A DNA stretch of 64,000 nt from Sphingobacteriaceae bacterium (GCA_014380615.1 JACMJM010000019.1:62001-126000), one strand, 5' to 3'; counted from the stretch's first letter, positions 26,901 to 35,115 are shown. Translations and numbers: made by a program. Notes: generated from the letters alone by a model not told the origin.

Positions 26901-27216
26901 CGTCTTTATCGCTGGTATAAGAGATCATCTTACCATTGGGGCTAAAGCGAGGTTGAACATCAAAAGCAGCCCCTCCCGAGAGGATTGTAGCTTTTCCGCC
27001 CGTAACGGGCATTTTATAAATGTCTCCCAAAAGATCAAAAATGATTTCTTTACCGTCGGGACTTACATCAAGATTCATCCAGGTACCTTCATCGGTAGTA
27101 AAAGAAACGGCTTTTGCCGGACCTGTAGGTTTTTCTACGTTCCATTTAGGCTGTCCGTAGGTGAGATTTAACACAAAAAAGAGAATAACGACTGGAAGTA
27201 GTTTCATTTTAAACAT
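23980..27216 (-). CDS. amidohydrolase with N-terminal TolB/PD40 beta-propeller
   Basis: 1078 aa, signal peptide MFKMKLLPVVILFFVLNLTYGQ (ATG 27207 is an alternative). Residues about 40-620 are PD40/TolB-like repeats ('SPDGKEIIFDL', 'SPNGKMISYTSD', 'SPDGKYLYFSED', 'SPDGRLMAFVKR'). Residues about 650-1050 are an amidohydrolase (PF01979, imidazolonepropionase-like) with metal-binding H710 and H712 in 'GIIDVHGHLP'. Where many relatives have a GTD aspartate near the end of the barrel, this protein reads 'NLGSHGRVQGLGAHWE'; I believe this is usual for the TolB-fused subfamily. The substrate is probably a peptide or amide, but no in-window evidence fixes it. It ends convergent to the propeller gene. 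Confidence 0.88.
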   Translation of the reverse strand: MFKMKLLPVVILFFVLNLTYGQPKWNVEKPTGPAKAVSFTTDEGTWMNLDVSPDGKEIIFDLLGDIYKMPVTGGKATILSGGAAFDVQPRFSPNGKMISYTSDKDGADNIWVMNVDGSRKRPVTKENFRLLNNAAWTPDNQYLIARKHFTNTRSLGAGEMWMYHYTGGEGIQLTKRKNDQQDAGEPEVSPDGKYLYFSEDVSPGPLFEYNKDPNGTIYAIKRLNRETGEIETITEGQGGAVRPRISPDGRLMAFVKRVRLKSVLFIHDLSSGEEWAAYDDLSRDQQEAWAIFGVYPNFAWTPDSRNIIFYAKGKIRNLDINSQEASVIPFEVNSNHTVIEALRFNQRVFTDEFDSKMIRQLTTSPDGKLVAFNAAGFIYIKSMPNGKPERLTTGTEFEFEPAFSSDGRFLLYVTWSDEEKAAINKIDLRTRETIRLTSERGLYYSPKFSVRGDKIVYRKGSGNNTLGHTFGKNTGIYILSANGGSPVKISDSGIRPIFGGNDTRIYFQTTEGDKKAFKSMDLNGGSVRTHYTSKYANQFVPSPDGKWLAFNELFNAYITPLVSGNSSLDLSSANKSLPVTKVTRDAGISLHWSSDSKKLNWTLGSEYFSRDIKNTFSFVEGAPSNLPAADSTGIQIGLKLKSDVAEGKTAFINARIITMKGDEVIENGTILIEQNKITAVGNVNQIKVPEDARVINAEGLTLMPGIIDVHGHLPTSPDGISPQQDWAYYANLAYGVTTTHDPSSNTEMVFSQSEMLKAGRMVGPRVFSTGTILYGADGDFKAVISSLDDARSHLRRMKSIGAFTVKSYNQPRREQRQQIIQAARELKMEVVPEGGSTFFHNISMILDGHTGIEHGLPVTPVYKDVKSLWNASKTAYTPTLIVSYGSQFGENFWFDRTNVWENEKLLNFVPRSLIDSRSRRRQTSEFGDYGHIDVSKAARQIADGGTKINLGSHGRVQGLGAHWELWMLAQGGMTPLQAIRSATLNGAEYLGISKELGSLEPGKLADLIVLSENPLNDIRTSDKIKYVMINGRLFDAETMNENGTEKTRGKFWWQSNRGESFGLTSGSETHTFAVPECD

Positions 27217-27370
27217 TCAGTAACAAAGATATTCTTCTAAATGAGGATGAACTAGAATTTATGGCAAATATTATGATACAAAAAGCACTCAAAAGATCTT
27301 GGAATATATCTTTTTGCAAATGTATACAGCTATTAAATATCCTTAAATGCATTTGCTAGATTTGCCTCGA

Positions 27371-29263
27371 ATGACGATTTACCAGGCCCTTAAAAAATAT
27401 TGGAACTTCGATTCCTTCCGCAGTTTGCAGGAAGAAATCATTCAATCGGTTTTAGAGGGAAAGGATACACTCGCGCTTCTTCCAACCGGTGGTGGTAAAT
27501 CCATTTGTTTCCAGGTTCCCGCCATGGTAAAGCCCGGTATTTCTATTGTGGTTTCTCCGCTCATCGCTTTGATGAAAGATCAGGTTGAAAACTTAAAAGA
27601 AAGAGGTATTGAAGCGGTTTCTATTGTTTCAGGAATGGGTAAACGCGAGGTAGATATTTTGCTGGATAACTGTGTTTACGGGCAAATTAAGTTCTTGTAT
27701 TTATCGCCAGAGAGGTTGATGTCTGATTTGGTACGCGAGCGGATCAAATACATGAAGGTAAATCTTTTCGCCATTGACGAGGCGCATTGCATTTCCCAAT
27801 GGGGATATGATTTCAGGCCGCCATACTTACAGCTTAACGCTTTACGCGAACTTCATCCTGAGGTACCTATACTGGCGCTTACGGCTACCGCTACCGAAAA
27901 TGTTATTGTTGATATCCAGGAAAAACTCGGTTTTAAGAAGATAAATGTTTTCAGAAAAAGTTTTGAAAGAAAGAATCTGAGTTATGTGGTTGCAAATGAG
28001 GAAAATAAATACCGGAAGCTCTTTGCCGTGGCTAAAAAAGTGCAGGGAACCGGTATTGTCTATGTAAGAAACAGGAGGGGAACCCAGGAAGTTGCGCGAA
28101 TGCTGGCACGAGAGGGAATTAGCAGTGATTTTTATCATGCCGGATTATCAACGCCAGAGAGATCCGAAAAGCAGGAGGCCTGGAAAAAGGGCGTCACACG
28201 TATAATTGTAGCCACCAATGCTTTTGGTATGGGTATCGATAAAGCCGAAGTTCGGTTTGTGGTACATCTCGATCTTCCCGAGAGCCTCGAAGCGTATTAC
28301 CAGGAAGCCGGAAGGGCGGGGAGAGATGAAAAAAAAGCTTTCGCGGTTTTGCTTTATAACGAGTCGGACAAGCTCGCGCTCAATAAAAAATTTGATCTCA
28401 GTTTTCCGCCGATAGAAGTGATAAAGCAGATTTATCATTCGTTAGGAAACTATTTTCAATTAGCATATGGTGCGGGTGAGGGATTAACGCTGGAGTTTGA
28501 CATCGGTAATTTTTGCTCACGTTTTAAATTAGACGCTATAACCACTTTAAATGCGCTAAAATACCTTGAACACGCGGGTTATCTTGCTCTTAGTGAAAGT
28601 GTTTATTTGCCCTCGAGGGTAAAGGTGAATGTAGGGGCCGAAGATCTTTACCGCTTTCAGATCGAATACGCCCAATACGATTCTTTTATTAAAATTTTGC
28701 TGCGCTCTTACGGGGGATTATTCGAGCAGTATTCGCAGATCCGCGAATACGATCTGGCACGCCGCACCGGCATAAGGAGCCAGGAAGTAATTAAAACCCT
28801 CGAGAAGCTGGAAGAACTTGAACTTTTAAGTTATCTGAAGCAGACTGATAAGCCTCAGATACAATATCTTAAGAGCCGGGTTGATAGCGCAAATTTATTC
28901 ATCGACCGGGAATATATCGCCCGGCGTAAAGCGATTATGAAGAAACAGGTAGAGGCAGTAATAAATTATGCCCAAGCCTATTCTTGCCGAAGCAAAATGC
29001 TTCTCGAATATTTCGACGAACCCCATGCTGATGAATGCGGGGTGTGTGATGTTTGTATTGAAGAGAAAAGAAAGTCGGAAAGCGGTTCATTAACCGGACG
29101 CATTACTTTTGAAATACTTGAATTACTTGCTGATAAACATTTTAGCCTTGATGACCTAATCGGAGCTATCCAATCGGGAACGGAAAAAGATAGAATTGAG
29201 GCTTTTAGAAATTTGCTTGATGCCGGAAAAATTAAAACGGATGGCACTAAATATTATCTGTAA
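27371..29263 (+). CDS. recQ: ATP-dependent DNA helicase RecQ
   Basis: 3'-5' superfamily 2 helicase for recombination and fork repair. I prefer ATG 27371 (630 aa, 'MTIYQALKKYWNFDSFRSLQ') because RecQ proteins normally begin right there; ATG 27347 would add eight residues. Walker A 'PTGGGKS' has K43, and the DEAH box is D136-EAHCISQWGYDFRP. The motif VI region is 'EAYYQEAGRAGRDEKKA'. The RecQ-Ct zinc-binding cysteines are in 'CRSKMLLEYF' and 'ECGVCDVC'. The C-terminus carries a short helical domain and no clear HRDC module. This is a housekeeping gene, probably single. Bacteroidota often carry a second, longer RecQ elsewhere. Confidence 0.95.
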   Translation: MTIYQALKKYWNFDSFRSLQEEIIQSVLEGKDTLALLPTGGGKSICFQVPAMVKPGISIVVSPLIALMKDQVENLKERGIEAVSIVSGMGKREVDILLDNCVYGQIKFLYLSPERLMSDLVRERIKYMKVNLFAIDEAHCISQWGYDFRPPYLQLNALRELHPEVPILALTATATENVIVDIQEKLGFKKINVFRKSFERKNLSYVVANEENKYRKLFAVAKKVQGTGIVYVRNRRGTQEVARMLAREGISSDFYHAGLSTPERSEKQEAWKKGVTRIIVATNAFGMGIDKAEVRFVVHLDLPESLEAYYQEAGRAGRDEKKAFAVLLYNESDKLALNKKFDLSFPPIEVIKQIYHSLGNYFQLAYGAGEGLTLEFDIGNFCSRFKLDAITTLNALKYLEHAGYLALSESVYLPSRVKVNVGAEDLYRFQIEYAQYDSFIKILLRSYGGLFEQYSQIREYDLARRTGIRSQEVIKTLEKLEELELLSYLKQTDKPQIQYLKSRVDSANLFIDREYIARRKAIMKKQVEAVINYAQAYSCRSKMLLEYFDEPHADECGVCDVCIEEKRKSESGSLTGRITFEILELLADKHFSLDDLIGAIQSGTEKDRIEAFRNLLDAGKIKTDGTKYYL

Positions 29264-29345
29264 AAAATCCCATAAGCTTATATGTTAAGTAATTAAGAGA
29301 AAACCCTGTTGGTGCTTTTTACGTACATAGGAGAAAATAGCTCTT

Positions 29346-29561
29346 ATGATGGAAACTTACTATAGTGTAGCTTTTAAATCTGTTAGAAGAAAATTAGGCT
29401 ATAACGAAAGCGAATTCGCACACTTGCTTGATATTGAGGAAACGGAACTAAGGCTGATTGAAGAGTGCGCAATCATTCCTGATACGCCCACAATCGTAAA
29501 ATTAGATAGTTTTCTACTAAGAGAAAGTAACACTCAATTCTTCTTAAATTTAGGTGCGTAA
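29346..29561 (+). CDS. small XRE-like helix-turn-helix protein
   Basis: 71 aa, with two adjacent ATGs (29346 and 29349). The segment 'RKLGYNESEFAHLLDIEETELRLIEECAIIP' has the spacing of an XRE/Cro-type five-helix fold with the recognition helix around 'ETELRLIEE'. It is short and has no other domain. It follows recQ by 82 nt and may be co-transcribed. The DNA-binding role is inferred from helix pattern only. Confidence 0.5.
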   Translation: MMETYYSVAFKSVRRKLGYNESEFAHLLDIEETELRLIEECAIIPDTPTIVKLDSFLLRESNTQFFLNLGA

Positions 29562-29580
29562 TAAATAATTCAGAATTATA

Positions 29581-29605
29581 AAAGCCATTAACGGCCTGTT
29601 TTTTT
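29581..29605 (+). terminator. weak terminator-like T tract
   Basis: GCC...GGC short stem followed by seven T residues, just after the small HTH gene. The stem is only about 3-4 bp, so this is tentative. Confidence 0.3.
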
Positions 29606-29711
29606 GTGCTTTATTCATTAATCAACATTTACATTTTCCCTTCAGTTTCCTTCTCATTTTTTTAGTTTATATTGGTTTAGAAACTTTAAGCTTTAATCGC
29701 ATTTAACCGGT

Positions 29712-31103
29712 ATGTCTGTTTCTCGTCGAACATTTATTAAAAACACGGCCCTGGTTAGCCTGGGTTTTATCGGACTTAATCGCTTTGTCGCAAATGCAGG
29801 CTTTTTAGGTACTGACGGGAATTTTGAAGACGGATTCGGTCCCTTGTTTCACCAGCCAGGCGATATTCTTAGCCTGCCAAAAGGATTTAGTGCGAGGGTG
29901 ATTTCACGCCGTGGCGATAAAATGGACGACGGTTTTATTGTACCGGGAATGTATGATGGTATGGGTGCGTTCTCTACCCATGACAATAAAATACTGCTGG
30001 TGCGCAATCATGAAATAGCTCATTTGCAGAAAAACGTCAGTCCGTTTGATGAACATAACTTATTTCTTTCGGGCACTAAACCCGAGCAGTTTTATGACTT
30101 TGCAAACGGACAGCCATGCATGGGCGGAACAAGTACCTTGCTTTATAATGAGTTTACCGGGAATGTGGAATTGCAATACCTGAGTCTTTGCGGTACTATT
30201 CGAAATTGCGCGGGCGGAATTACTCCATGGAACTCGTGGATAACCTGCGAAGAAACCAGCCTGACAAAAGGTGAGAGCAATGGGCTCCTCGAACAATCTC
30301 ACGGGTATAACTTCGAAGTACCCGCAACAACAAAAATAGGCCTGACCAAACCCATACCACTTAAAGCCATGGGGCGTTTTGTGCATGAGGCGGTTGCCGT
30401 TCACCCTACAAAAGGGATTGTTTACCAAACAGAAGATTTAAGCGACAGTGTATTCTATCGGTTTATCCCCAATCAGCCGGGCAAGCTGCACGAGGGCGGC
30501 AAGCTGCAATGCCTTGTAATAAGCGACTGGAAAGCTGCTGATACCCGTAATTGGGATGAAAATAAAGGCCTTTTCCCTCAAAAAAAAGTCTTTAAGGCGC
30601 ATTGGATAGATCTCGACGATGTAGAAGCTCCGGATAATGACCTGCGCTTGCGGGGCCATCAAAACGGTGCCGCTCTTTTTGCAAGGCAGGAGGGTATCTG
30701 GTTTGGTAATAATGAATTGTTTTTTGCCGCAACCAGCGGAGGCAGGAAAGGATTAGGACAGATTTTTAGATATGTACCCAGTAAATACGAAGGTACTCCA
30801 CAGGAAAAAGACGCTCCCGCAACTCTCGAACTATTCCTTGAACCCAACAATACCGAGATTTTCCAGAGTTGCGATAATCTTAGTATTTCTCCTTGGGGCG
30901 ATATCATAATCTGTGAGGATAAACGAAATGCCCGGATTATCGGTATTACTCCGCAAGGCAAAACCTATACCATCGCCAAAAATATGGGTTATAGTAACTC
31001 AGAATTTGCGGGGCCCGTGTTTTCTCCTTCCGGGAGAACATTGTTTGTGAATATTCAAAGTCCGGGCTTAACGCTGGCTATAACAGGGCCATGGAAACGC
31101 TGA
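29712..31103 (+). CDS. PhoX-family (DUF839) phosphatase, Tat-exported
   Basis: 463 aa. The N-terminus MSVSRRTFIKNTALVSLGFI carries the twin-arginine motif SRRTFI, so export is in folded form by Tat, as for calcium/iron-dependent PhoX. 'GPLFHQPGDILSLPKGF' and 'NHEIAH' open the PhoX domain; 'GGITPWNSWITCEE' (with the cysteine/Glu metal region), 'AVHPTKGIVYQTEDL' and 'DNLSISPWGDIIICEDK' are conserved PhoX segments. By family it would release phosphate from phosphoesters in the periplasm. No Pho-type regulator site could be recognised. The gene stands alone. Confidence 0.88.
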   Translation: MSVSRRTFIKNTALVSLGFIGLNRFVANAGFLGTDGNFEDGFGPLFHQPGDILSLPKGFSARVISRRGDKMDDGFIVPGMYDGMGAFSTHDNKILLVRNHEIAHLQKNVSPFDEHNLFLSGTKPEQFYDFANGQPCMGGTSTLLYNEFTGNVELQYLSLCGTIRNCAGGITPWNSWITCEETSLTKGESNGLLEQSHGYNFEVPATTKIGLTKPIPLKAMGRFVHEAVAVHPTKGIVYQTEDLSDSVFYRFIPNQPGKLHEGGKLQCLVISDWKAADTRNWDENKGLFPQKKVFKAHWIDLDDVEAPDNDLRLRGHQNGAALFARQEGIWFGNNELFFAATSGGRKGLGQIFRYVPSKYEGTPQEKDAPATLELFLEPNNTEIFQSCDNLSISPWGDIIICEDKRNARIIGITPQGKTYTIAKNMGYSNSEFAGPVFSPSGRTLFVNIQSPGLTLAITGPWKR

Positions 31104-31142
31104 CGGAAATTCAAGTTACGGAGACATTTCACGTGCGCAACC

Positions 31143-31382
31143 TCAGGAATTGGATTTTCGCGACTTAATTAACAAACTCATTAAAACTAAGAAAACCCCT
31201 ATAAACATAAAAGGCAGCCACATTCCAACACTCAGGTTATCTTTTGAAAAATTTAACATCAGATACGCAAGAGCTGAAAGAATAATGAGTAAGCCAGGAT
31301 AAAGAAACAGTTTGCTTGCCATCAATTCAAAGCCCTCATCATTCGCGGCTTTTTTTGCTTTTCTTCTAAAATACTTTTTCAT
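31143..31382 (-). CDS. small two-TM membrane protein
   Basis: 79 aa from ATG 31382 (a TTG six bases upstream is in frame). A basic N-terminus (KKYFRRKAKKAAND) is followed by two hydrophobic segments ('LFLYPGLLIILSALAYLML' and 'MWLPFMFIGVFLVLMSLLI') and a basic tail, which is a plausible two-helix inner membrane protein. No family recognised. It is convergent with phoX. Confidence 0.5.
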   Translation of the reverse strand: MKKYFRRKAKKAANDEGFELMASKLFLYPGLLIILSALAYLMLNFSKDNLSVGMWLPFMFIGVFLVLMSLLIKSRKSNS

Positions 31383-31401
31383 ATTCAAAATATTGGTATT
31401 A

Positions 31402-31609
31402 TCAATTTAAAGCTTTTATGCAAATACAGGGATGACCTGCAACTGCATTTAGCCGATGAAGATCAATTTTGGGTACAGACGGATTAAACGCAGAAACCTC
31501 TTCAATTTCAATCCACTATGGTCACTGGCAATGCACCGTCTAACAGCTGTTCCAACGCTGTCTGACGTGCAATAATTAAAAAAGCTGATTCCCATGTACT
31601 TTTAAAAGC
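31402..31609 (-). pseudogene. possible decayed coding sequence in an otherwise empty gap
   Basis: The 318-nt gap between the small membrane protein and the J-domain gene has no intact gene. On the - strand one frame reads KSTWESAFLIIARQTALEQL then LDGALPVTIVD before a TGA at 31508-31510, and an overlapping frame (31515 to the TGA at 31402) reads WIEIEEVSAFNPSVPK then IDLHRLNAVAG. Both look protein-like in composition, as if one gene had been broken by a frameshift. I recognise no family, and neither piece has a start codon. Low confidence. Confidence 0.25.
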
Positions 31610-31635
31610 CTACTGAAAATGTGCTTTTTAAACCC

Positions 31636-31643
31636 TATCTTTG
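31636..31643 (+). promoter_or_regulatory. putative -7 element TATCTTTG
   Basis: Exact TAnnTTTG match 57 nt before the ATG of the J-domain/KTSC gene. No TTG lies 17-23 nt upstream of it. Confidence 0.35.
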
Positions 31644-31700
31644 CCAACTTATTTTGAAAAGGGTGCGGCATTGATCTTCTCCTGATAAAAGATAATAGTT

Positions 31701-32150
31701 ATGAAGAAGATTATAGAATACAGAAAGCTTCTGGGCGTAAATGATGCCGCAGAATTGCAGGAACTTAAGTCGGTTTACCGTAGTTTAATGAAAACCTGGC
31801 ATCCGGATAAGTTTCAAGACAGTGAGGAGAGCAAGGAGGCTGCGGAGCTTAAAAGTAAAGAGATTATTGAGGCCTATCATTTCCTTGTGAGTATAGCTCC
31901 CGAAACCAGAAATCAGTCTTTTTCCGAGTATACCCTTACAACTACCACCTCTGCCATTGCTGATTTTGAATACAAATCTCAAGTATTGAAGGTGAGTTTT
32001 CTGGATGGAAGTGAATACGAATATTTCGATGTACCTAAAGCGGTTTATGTTAAATTAATAAACGCCGACTCTCCGGGAAGATTTGCCAGAAGACATATAT
32101 ACAATGCTTATGTGTATAGAAGCACTTCTAAGCTGGCCGCTACGGCCTAA
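31701..32150 (+). CDS. J-domain protein fused to a KTSC domain
   Basis: 149 aa. Residues 5-70 form a DnaJ-type J domain with the HPD motif at 34-36 ('TWHPDKF'), the signal for stimulating DnaK ATPase. Residues about 88-145 are a KTSC-like domain ('TTTSAIADFEYKSQVLKVSF', 'EYEYFDVPKAVY', 'PGRFARRHI'), a small fold associated with nucleic-acid-related proteins. There is no Gly/Phe region or zinc domain, so it is not a general DnaJ. A specialised DnaK partner is the simplest reading (inference). A strong hairpin follows directly. Confidence 0.85.
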   Translation: MKKIIEYRKLLGVNDAAELQELKSVYRSLMKTWHPDKFQDSEESKEAAELKSKEIIEAYHFLVSIAPETRNQSFSEYTLTTTTSAIADFEYKSQVLKVSFLDGSEYEYFDVPKAVYVKLINADSPGRFARRHIYNAYVYRSTSKLAATA

Positions 32151-32152
32151 TG

Positions 32153-32187
32153 GTAAAACCACGCAGTATTAGTCTGTGTGGTTTTAC
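32153..32187. terminator. bidirectional hairpin terminator
   Basis: GTAAAACCACGCAG and CTGTGTGGTTTTAC pair over 14 positions (one G-U) around the loop TATTAGT. It sits right after the J-domain stop and before the convergent SIMPL gene end. Confidence 0.85.
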
Positions 32188-32235
32188 TTCAATGTAATTA
32201 ATCGTTGAGTGGGTTAATGTATATTGGAATAATTA

Positions 32236-32937
32236 CTATTTCAATTCAAATACCGCCCGAACGTGGTAAATCAACTTTGTTTTTTTAAAATCAATTTGAG
32301 GCATTGAGTTCGATTGCATTTCAACCGCCATACCTATACCGTCTCTCATAGCCGGACTGGTTCTTACCGGATATGGAATCTCGTTGTTAATTTCATTTAT
32401 TTCAAGTACATCGCCAACCTGGTTATCTACTGCAGCTGCCATGGCCGAAGCCTTGCTTTTGGCCGATTTAAGTGCTTGTATGGTGAGTTCTTGTTTTGTT
32501 GATTCTATTTTTGAATAATCATAGCCCTCAATATTGGTGTACTCAATCGCTCTCGCGTCAACAGCACTAATTATCTGATTGAATTTATTAAGATCGGACA
32601 CCTTTATTCGATATTGTTTTCTGGCAATAAAAGCAGGGTTTTTCTTCCTCTCATATACATAGTTAAAGCTCGAAATATTATTTATAGTGAAGTTTTCTTT
32701 TGGAATACCCGCTTTTAATGCAGCCGATTGAAGTTTCCTTTCTAATTTCTCTATCGTTACCCGGCTTTTATCAGCCTGGAAATATTCTTTTAGAGATATT
32801 CCCACATATATTATATCAGGCGTAATTTCGGTTTCTGCCGAACCCGAAACTTCTATTTTATGACGTGTATCTATGTTTTGGGTGCAGCCGGATACAGCTA
32901 TTGCGCCTATAAAAGCGACAACTATCAATCTTCTCAT
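32236..32937 (-). CDS. SIMPL (DUF541) domain lipoprotein
   Basis: 233 aa. The N-terminus MRRLIVVAFIGAIAVSGCTQ ends in a lipobox (SGC), so the protein should be lipid-anchored in the envelope. The rest is one SIMPL/DUF541 domain: 'IEVSGSAETEITPDIIYVGI' at the start, 'KLQSAALKAGIPKENFTI' and 'LTIQALKSAKSKASAMA' in the middle, 'HVRAVFELK' at the end. The family is of uncertain biochemical function (proteins such as YggE have been linked to oxidative stress). No partner genes adjoin it. Confidence 0.88.
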   Translation of the reverse strand: MRRLIVVAFIGAIAVSGCTQNIDTRHKIEVSGSAETEITPDIIYVGISLKEYFQADKSRVTIEKLERKLQSAALKAGIPKENFTINNISSFNYVYERKKNPAFIARKQYRIKVSDLNKFNQIISAVDARAIEYTNIEGYDYSKIESTKQELTIQALKSAKSKASAMAAAVDNQVGDVLEINEINNEIPYPVRTSPAMRDGIGMAVEMQSNSMPQIDFKKTKLIYHVRAVFELK

Positions 32938-33022
32938 ATTCTATTTCTTTGTTGATAGATGCTGATTGCGATTACTTTCCATAAACGCCAGAATCGCCTG
33001 GTAACAGGTGTTGATCGCCTTA

Positions 33023-33292
33023 TTACATATTGTTTAGTAGTTGCTCTTTTAAAGTGCTTTCTATCTTACCGCAGCCGATTAGGAAAGGTTTATCTTCAAT
33101 AGTGAAATGAAAATTTTGGTTTTCTACAGCATAACTCCCCGATACCTCGCCCAGAGGGGTAGAAATAATAAAGCCCCCCGAGGTGGAATCGCCGTTAAAC
33201 TTACCTCCCTTACTAATAATGGCTGCTTGCGCCTTTTGTATAAGAGGTTCTGCAGAGCCCGTAAAATCAATTGAAAAATTGCATTTAGACAT
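33023..33292 (-). CDS. conserved small protein of unknown function
   Basis: 89 aa, starting MSKCNFSIDFTGSAEPLIQK. The pattern (two short helices, then beta strands such as 'GGFIISTPLGEVSGSYAVE' and 'NFHFTIEDKP', then 'IESTLKEQL') suggests a small alpha/beta protein without signal or membrane segments. I recognise no family. It lies between the SIMPL and DedA genes on the same strand, with gaps of 85 and 123 nt. Confidence 0.5.
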   Translation of the reverse strand: MSKCNFSIDFTGSAEPLIQKAQAAIISKGGKFNGDSTSGGFIISTPLGEVSGSYAVENQNFHFTIEDKPFLIGCGKIESTLKEQLLNNM

Positions 33293-33415
33293 ATGTTATC
33301 GTTTGATTTATAACACCGGAAGGGGGAAATAGTTTAATGGGCCAGTTTGCAGGTTGCCGGGTATGAAATAGAAGGAGTTGAATGGTTTTGGAGATAAAAA
33401 GCCAGATAGGTTCGG

Positions 33416-34099
33416 TTATATCTCTACAACTCGATTTGCTCTATCCGAAGTTTTTTTCTTCTTTTTAATTCTGGCTATTATGGCCGCAATAATAGGGGGT
33501 AAAGTTGTAAGTACCGAGATGGTAGCAACAGCCACCGCAAAATTTTCTTTAACGATAGTCAGGTTTCCGAAAACATATCCTAAGGCCAAAAATCCTGCGA
33601 TCCAAAAAAACGCCCCGGTTAGATTATATATTAAAAACAACCTGGACTCCATTTTTCCTACACCAGCCACAAAAGGCACAAAGGTTCGCAGAATCGGAAA
33701 AAACCGGCTAAATACAACAGCTTTTCCACCATGCTTTCTAAAAAAAAGTTTGGTTTTGGCATAATGGGTGGGTTTTAGAACCCTGTTTCCCGATTTAAAA
33801 ATTTTGGCTCCAGTATAACTCCCGATAACATAATTTACCTGATTTCCCAGTATCGCCGCAATAAAAAGGACAATGAACAGAAGATAAATGTTTATTCCGG
33901 TGTTTCCTGAAGCCACTACCGCCCCTGCAGCGAACAAGAGGGGATCGCCGGGTAAAAATGGAAAGATTACTAGACCTGTCTCGGCGAAAATAATCAGGAA
34001 GAGAATGAAATAAGTCCAGGCCTGGTATATCTTACTAATTTCGGCAATCTGTGTATCTATATGTAAAAGAAAATCTAAAACCTGGCTCAAAAACTCCAT
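33416..34099 (-). CDS. DedA/VTT family membrane protein
   Basis: 227 aa from ATG 34099; a GTG at 34129 would add ten residues. Several hydrophobic segments and the DedA signature 'ETGLVIFPFLPGDPLLFAAGA' near the first re-entrant loop, plus 'GNQVNYVIGSYTGAKIF' and 'FFRKHGGKAVVFSRFFPILRTFVPFVAG', identify the SNARE-associated/VTT family. DedA proteins act as undecaprenyl-phosphate or lipid flippases and in envelope homeostasis (family knowledge). The C-terminal tail is strongly basic ('RIKKKKKTSDR'). Confidence 0.93.
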   Translation of the reverse strand: MEFLSQVLDFLLHIDTQIAEISKIYQAWTYFILFLIIFAETGLVIFPFLPGDPLLFAAGAVVASGNTGINIYLLFIVLFIAAILGNQVNYVIGSYTGAKIFKSGNRVLKPTHYAKTKLFFRKHGGKAVVFSRFFPILRTFVPFVAGVGKMESRLFLIYNLTGAFFWIAGFLALGYVFGNLTIVKENFAVAVATISVLTTLPPIIAAIIARIKKKKKTSDRANRVVEI

Positions 34100-34377
34100 A
34101 AAATCAGTCAAAAGTACGCTTAATAACACTCAAATCCTTACGCGGCAATAAAATTGACTAAACGATGGCTTGGCTTGTAGCGGTATCATAACGCTGTTAT
34201 TCTACTTAAAGTACGATATGATAATAGATTTTTTTTCTGGTTGGTGAATATCAGATGGTTAGAGCTGGAAAAATTGATAGGCTAAAGAAAAAAATCGATT
34301 GCAAGCAAGCATATCAACCTTAATCAATACCCCGAATTTTATAAAGAGTAAAACTTATATCTTTACTATTATTGAAT

Positions 34378-34875
34378 ATGAAAGGTTTATCTATCGTTCT
34401 GCTATCAAAAAAGAATATTGTACTTGTTTCTATGGTTTTGTTCCTCATCGCATCCTGCAGGAAAGATGAAGCGATTCCCGATGGCAAGATTGAATTTGCA
34501 ATGCTCGATTCGGTTAATAAATTACGTTCCGCAGGTTGTAACTGCGGAAACGACATTATGCCCCCCGTTCAGGCTCTTATATGGAATTCTCCGCTTGCGA
34601 AAGCAGCCGAAGCCCACGCAAAGGATATGTACACTCGAAAATATTTTGAACATATGTCGCCCGAAGGAACTTCCGCATTACAAAGGGCTATAGCCGCCGG
34701 ATATCAGGGAACCACCGTTCTGGAAAATATAGGCAAGGGTTACATCAATATCGGCTCTGTTATGTTGGCCTGGAAAGCGAGCGAGAGCCACTGCAAGGCC
34801 ATGATGGATGCCGCTAGTACAGATATGGGAGCTTACTCGTATAATGGTTATTGGGTACAGGAGTTCGGGAAGTAA
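34378..34875 (+). CDS. CAP/SCP-domain lipoprotein
   Basis: 165 aa from ATG 34378 (TTG 34372 in frame). The N-terminal signal ends in a lipobox 'LIASC', so it is probably a lipoprotein. The rest is a CAP (SCP/PR1, YkwD-like) domain: 'MLDSVNKLRSAGC', 'LIWNSPLAKAAEAHAKDM', 'YFEHMSPEG' and 'ENIGKGY', with H in 'AEAHAKDM' and 'FEHMS' and E in 'LENIG' matching the usual cleft residues. The final H of the family lies in 'SESHCKAMM'. Function in bacteria is not settled. Confidence 0.88.
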   Translation: MKGLSIVLLSKKNIVLVSMVLFLIASCRKDEAIPDGKIEFAMLDSVNKLRSAGCNCGNDIMPPVQALIWNSPLAKAAEAHAKDMYTRKYFEHMSPEGTSALQRAIAAGYQGTTVLENIGKGYINIGSVMLAWKASESHCKAMMDAASTDMGAYSYNGYWVQEFGK

Positions 34876-35115
34876 TCTTAACGGTATCCGGGTAAACTGC
34901 TATATATCTGAAAGTATTTTTAGCCCTTTCTGCCAAGTGGATTGTATTCAGTATCAGGGTTCCATATCCTGAAATGCTAATCAGGAAATGCTTTTTTATC
35001 AGGCAACTTCCTAATTATCAATGCCAATTCTTCCGGTTTCACCTGTTTGTAATTTTATTCAACTTTTCTGTAGGTTTTTCGTACAAGATTCAGACCCCAA
35101 TATTGTCATTAACGA

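Noticed and set aside
33378..33764. 128-codon ORF on + opposite the DedA gene
   Set aside because: Shadow of the DedA C-terminal half; composition is not protein-like.
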